Positions 60,932 through 64,000 of a stretch of 64,000 nt of DNA are shown piece after piece. Source of the stretch: an uncultured Eggerthellaceae bacterium (lineage in GTDB: Bacteria; Actinomycetota; Coriobacteriia; Coriobacteriales; Eggerthellaceae); the NCBI GenBank assembly GCA_946618265.1, contig CAMOLA010000001.1, positions 62,001 through 126,000 of the forward strand, written 5' to 3'. Both the position numbers and the translations under genes were made by a program. Below the pieces are notes generated by a model. The model saw only the letters and a list, made by a program, of their open reading frames with translations, ran no database searches and was not told the origin of the DNA. Position 1 is the stretch's first letter. The number at the start of each line of letters is the position of its first letter.

Positions 60932-62542
60932 ATGACATCTTTTAGCGAACTCGGATTATCCGAAACGGTGCTTGCCGCCGTGAACTACATGGGTTATTAC
61001 GAGCCGACCCCCGTTCAAGAACAGGCCATTCCGCTCGTCCTCAAGGGGCGCGACATCGTGGCCGCTGCCCAGACGGGGACAGGCAAGACGGCTGCATTCA
61101 CGCTGCCTTCCATGGACAAGCTCGGACACGCGAAAGGCGGTATGGGTCCGCTCATGCTGGTGGTAACGCCGACGCGCGAACTGGCGACGCAGATCGGCGA
61201 AGTAGCTTCCAAGGTAGCGGAAGTCACGCATCACCGCATCACGACAGTCGTCGGCGGTCTGTCGTACAAGCCCCAGATTGCAAACCTCAAGCGCGGCACC
61301 GATATTCTCATCGCCACGCCGGGGCGCCTCATCGACCTCATGAACCAGAATGCCGTGCGCCTCGCCGACGTGCAGGTGCTCGTTCTCGACGAAGCCGATC
61401 GCATGCTTGACATGGGTTTTCTTCCGTCGGTGAAGAAAATCGTGGCCGCGACGCCGCACACGCGCCAGACGTTGCTGTTCTCGGCGACGATCGACAAATC
61501 CATCATGAAAATCGCGGGTTCGATGCTGCGCAATCCCGAGACGGTCGAAATCGCTCGTAAAGGCGACGTGGCCGCGACGGTCGACCAGTACATCATGCGC
61601 ATACCGCATTCGATCAAGCCGACGCTGCTCAAGGCCGTTCTCGAGGAAAAAGGGGCTGATCGCGTCATCGTGTTCGCGCGCACGCGCAGCCGTGCCGATA
61701 CCGCTTGCCGCAAGTTGCGCCGTGCAGGCTATTCGGTTGCAGCCATCCATTCCAACCGCAGCCAGAACCAGCGCCGTCGCGCGCTCGAGCAGTTCGCGGC
61801 CGGCGAGGTGAACATCATCACGGCCACCGATGTCCTTGCGCGTGGAATCGACGTTGACCAGGTCGATTACGTGGTCAATTACGATGCGCCCGAGCAGGCC
61901 GAGGACTATATCCATCGCATCGGCCGCACGGGCCGTGCTGGTCAGCGCGGGTTTGCCGTGACGTTCGTCACTCCCGAGACCGAGGGCGAGCTGCGTGCCA
62001 TCGAAAAGCTCGTGAAGATGCAGATTCCCGAGATGAAGCTCGAGAACTTCGATTTGGCCGCTGCCGAAGCGGAAGCCGCGGAAGCGTCCATAAACGCTCA
62101 GTCGCGCCGTGATCCCGAGGTCAATCGCGTCAAGCGCGAGCTGGCGAACAAAGCGCAGAAGAAAGCCGAGGCGGCTGCGGAGCGAAAAGCCGAGAACGAG
62201 ACGGCGCAAGCGCAGCCCGCTCGCCGCCGCAAGAAAAAGCGCAAGGGCGCAGCTGCCGTGACCGAACGCACCGCGCCGCAATCGCGCCAGGCCAAGAAGC
62301 AGTCGGCCAAGCCGAAGTCGTCTGGTGCCCAACGTGCGGCGAAGAAGGGCCAAAAGCCTTCTTCCGAGGCGGGTGCGAAGCGCTCGCGCGGAGCCGCAGG
62401 TGCGGGAGCAAAAGCTTCCAAGAAACGAGGCGGGAACGCGAAGTCTAACGCGCGCTCGGTTTCGCGGTCCGGGTCCGATATTCGCCCCGGCCGCGCGCAT
62501 CGCGCCGAGGTCGAACGCGCCCGTTCCGGAAAGCGCAAGTGA
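60932..62542 (+). CDS. DEAD-box RNA helicase with basic C-terminal tail
   Basis: The 536-residue protein has all DEAD-box motifs: AAQTGTGKTAAF, PTRELATQI, ATPGRLIDL, DEADRMLDMGF, SAT, then ATDVLARGIDVDQVD and HRIGRTGRAGQRG. The last 140 residues (about 395-536) are Lys/Arg-rich (RRRKKKRKGAA) and probably bind RNA. Such helicases remodel ribosome assembly or mRNA structure. AAGGA precedes the ATG. The stop overlaps a palindromic repeat. Confidence 0.95.
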   Translation: MTSFSELGLSETVLAAVNYMGYYEPTPVQEQAIPLVLKGRDIVAAAQTGTGKTAAFTLPSMDKLGHAKGGMGPLMLVVTPTRELATQIGEVASKVAEVTHHRITTVVGGLSYKPQIANLKRGTDILIATPGRLIDLMNQNAVRLADVQVLVLDEADRMLDMGFLPSVKKIVAATPHTRQTLLFSATIDKSIMKIAGSMLRNPETVEIARKGDVAATVDQYIMRIPHSIKPTLLKAVLEEKGADRVIVFARTRSRADTACRKLRRAGYSVAAIHSNRSQNQRRRALEQFAAGEVNIITATDVLARGIDVDQVDYVVNYDAPEQAEDYIHRIGRTGRAGQRGFAVTFVTPETEGELRAIEKLVKMQIPEMKLENFDLAAAEAEAAEASINAQSRRDPEVNRVKRELANKAQKKAEAAAERKAENETAQAQPARRRKKKRKGAAAVTERTAPQSRQAKKQSAKPKSSGAQRAAKKGQKPSSEAGAKRSRGAAGAGAKASKKRGGNAKSNARSVSRSGSDIRPGRAHRAEVERARSGKRK

Positions 62543-62567
62543 CCGAAAGGGAGACTCCCTTTCGGTC
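62541..62567. repeat. Palindromic repeat GACCGAAAGGGAG
   Basis: Perfect 27-bp palindrome starting in the helicase stop codon; same family as 25357. A GAAACA...TGTTTC repeat follows at about 62580-62608. Confidence 0.9.
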
Positions 62568-62615
62568 AGTTTGTTTCTTGAAACACTTCCCCTGGAGACC
62601 TGTTTCGCTTGGGGG

Positions 62616-63956
62616 TTACTTCTTCTTCTTCTCCTTGGGGACGACGGTGTGGTCGGTGAAGGCCATGCGGGTGTCGTCTCTGCGGATCCAGCGGGCGAGG
62701 TAGGAGTTCTCGTTGTTAACCATGATGGTGAGCACCATGCCCAGCACGATGGGCAGGTAGAACGTGAACGCGCGCCAGATGAACGTCGACAACGCGACGA
62801 TGGAGGGGTCTCCGTACACGTAGTTGAAGAACGTGATGTAGCTGGCCTCCGATGCTCCGATGGCGCCGGGTAGCGGCACGAACGAGGCGATGAGGTAGAC
62901 GAACGCCTGGCAGGAGACCACCGTGAAGTAGTCGTTGGCCTCGAGGCCGAAGCCCGCAAAGATGACCCATGAGATGGAGAAGTAAACGGTGAGCTGGACG
63001 AACGTGACGAGCGAGACCTTGATGAGCACGGCGGGGCGCTTCAGCAGGAACCGGATGCCCTCGTAAGATTCCTCGAGAGACTGCGTGGCGCTGGCGAGCG
63101 TTTTCTCGGGAGTTTTCAGGATGCCGATGCGGCCGAGCAGCTTGATGGCCCAGCGCGTCGCGCGGATGATGGCGTCTTTGGCGAATGCCAGCGAGAACAG
63201 CATGGCGATGAGCACGAATCCGCCGAAGAACCCGATGGCCACGAGGTACATGATGGGCCGTAAGTCCTGCATGAAGTAGTTGAATCGCAATATTAAGACG
63301 ATGATCGCGTATACGGTCATGGTGAGCTGGTACACGATGAAACGGCAGAGCAGCATGGGCATGGCGTGCTTGAGCGGCAAGCCGAATCGCGAATAGTAGT
63401 AGGCTTGCATTGGCTGGCCGCCGCTCGAAAGCGGCGTGATGCAATTGAAGTACTGGCCGATCACCGTGACGATGACCGTCTTGACGAACGAGAAGCCGCG
63501 AAACATCTCATTGCAGATGAGCTGCATGCAGGCTGATTCGAGCAGCCAGTAAATGATGATTCCTATGAGCGTGAGCAACAGGAACGCGTAGTTGAACGAC
63601 GTGAACGCGTTGAGCGTCTGTTCGCCTTCGCCGGCGATGAACAGGTAGCCGAACATGACGATGAACGCGATGGCGCACAAGGCGATGTTCACCTTGCGTC
63701 CGAACGTGTGGGCGGTGCCCTTGTCGGGGATGACCTCGTCATCCGATATTGCTGACAGGTCGAGGTCGGTGAAGCTCACCTTCGCGCCCGACTCGGGGCG
63801 TTCGTCGCTATCGGCCGAGACCGAGTGCATCCAATGGCTTGCATCGGCATAGACGTCCTCTTCGGCGCTGTCGATACCGACTCCGCCTGACGTCAAAACA
63901 TCGTTGGTTTCGGATGCGGTCTGCTCATCTGCGGTGTTCAGGTGAGCGCTTGTCAT
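62616..63956 (-). CDS. Flippase-like integral membrane protein (LPG synthase TM/UPF0104 family)
   Basis: The 446-residue protein has a soluble acidic N-terminus (1-90) and about eight membrane helices, with the motifs GQYFNCITPLSSGGQPMQAYYY and SFVPLPGAIGASEASY typical of lysylphosphatidylglycerol-synthase-like flippases. It probably moves a lipid or lipid-linked sugar across the membrane. ATG 63956 with GGAGAGGA in front is preferred to 63977. The end is a KEKKKK tail. Confidence 0.9.
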   Translation of the reverse strand: MTSAHLNTADEQTASETNDVLTSGGVGIDSAEEDVYADASHWMHSVSADSDERPESGAKVSFTDLDLSAISDDEVIPDKGTAHTFGRKVNIALCAIAFIVMFGYLFIAGEGEQTLNAFTSFNYAFLLLTLIGIIIYWLLESACMQLICNEMFRGFSFVKTVIVTVIGQYFNCITPLSSGGQPMQAYYYSRFGLPLKHAMPMLLCRFIVYQLTMTVYAIIVLILRFNYFMQDLRPIMYLVAIGFFGGFVLIAMLFSLAFAKDAIIRATRWAIKLLGRIGILKTPEKTLASATQSLEESYEGIRFLLKRPAVLIKVSLVTFVQLTVYFSISWVIFAGFGLEANDYFTVVSCQAFVYLIASFVPLPGAIGASEASYITFFNYVYGDPSIVALSTFIWRAFTFYLPIVLGMVLTIMVNNENSYLARWIRRDDTRMAFTDHTVVPKEKKKK

Positions 63957-64000
63957 AGAAATCCTCTCCGAACACAAGCTCGTTACCTAGGCGAACTTGT

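Overview
The window is high-GC, Gram-positive type DNA, most likely from a gut Coriobacteriia (Eggerthellaceae-like; for example a Slackia or Gordonibacter relative). The reasons are the very large secreted proteins with FIVAR-like helices and Lys-rich tails instead of LPXTG anchors, the ECF transporter, the infC-rpmI-rplT block and the palindromic repeats between genes. The species call is inference, made without any database search.

Layout. 1-9481: three secreted surface proteins (one truncated by the window edge, one subtilisin-like protease, one with a DUF4430 domain), with a 156-bp MITE-like element before the third. 9482-19332: a cobalamin riboswitch heads a co-directional run of a DUF4430 lipoprotein-like protein, a second DUF4430 protein, a membrane-anchored alpha/alpha-toroid protein and a MoxR - DUF58 - transglutaminase module. 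19471-26886: an ABC exporter half-transporter and a nitrogenase-like cluster (a NifH-NifD fusion, a NifK-like partner, a small Cys-rich protein and an MBL-fold protein). 27250-39860: a second cobalamin riboswitch, a 2558-codon surface protein, an ECF transporter (T, fused A1-A2, S) and a TIM-barrel enzyme. 40200-47986: a duplicated AraC/GyrI regulator and three secreted proteins, two with DUF4430 domains and one of these also with an alpha/alpha toroid. 48031-53152: accessory genes (HipBA, RelB/PIN, an AAA ATPase, an MFS remnant) plus pth. 53232-63956: a C39-like secreted protein, infC-rpmI-rplT, two envelope glycan genes, an RlmD/TrmA-type methyltransferase, tRNA-Arg and tRNA-Glu, a DEAD-box helicase and a flippase-like membrane protein.

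How it may work together. Two cobalamin riboswitches, at least four DUF4430 proteins (the fold of the C-terminal domain of transcobalamin/intrinsic factor), two alpha/alpha toroids (the fold of the other transcobalamin domain), an ECF importer and a TIM-barrel protein that may be a CbiR-type cobamide amidohydrolase together suggest a cell-surface corrinoid capture, import and remodelling system, a bacterial counterpart of intrinsic factor. The nitrogenase-like cluster between the two halves could act on a tetrapyrrole, but its substrate is unknown.

A second theme is repeats. More than twenty near-perfect palindromes of about 21-33 bp sit between genes. Many share a GGGGAC/GTCCCC-like core but have different outer arms. 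Copies also lie inside the interdomain linkers of the two fused genes (NifH-NifD and EcfA1-A2) and inside one riboswitch.
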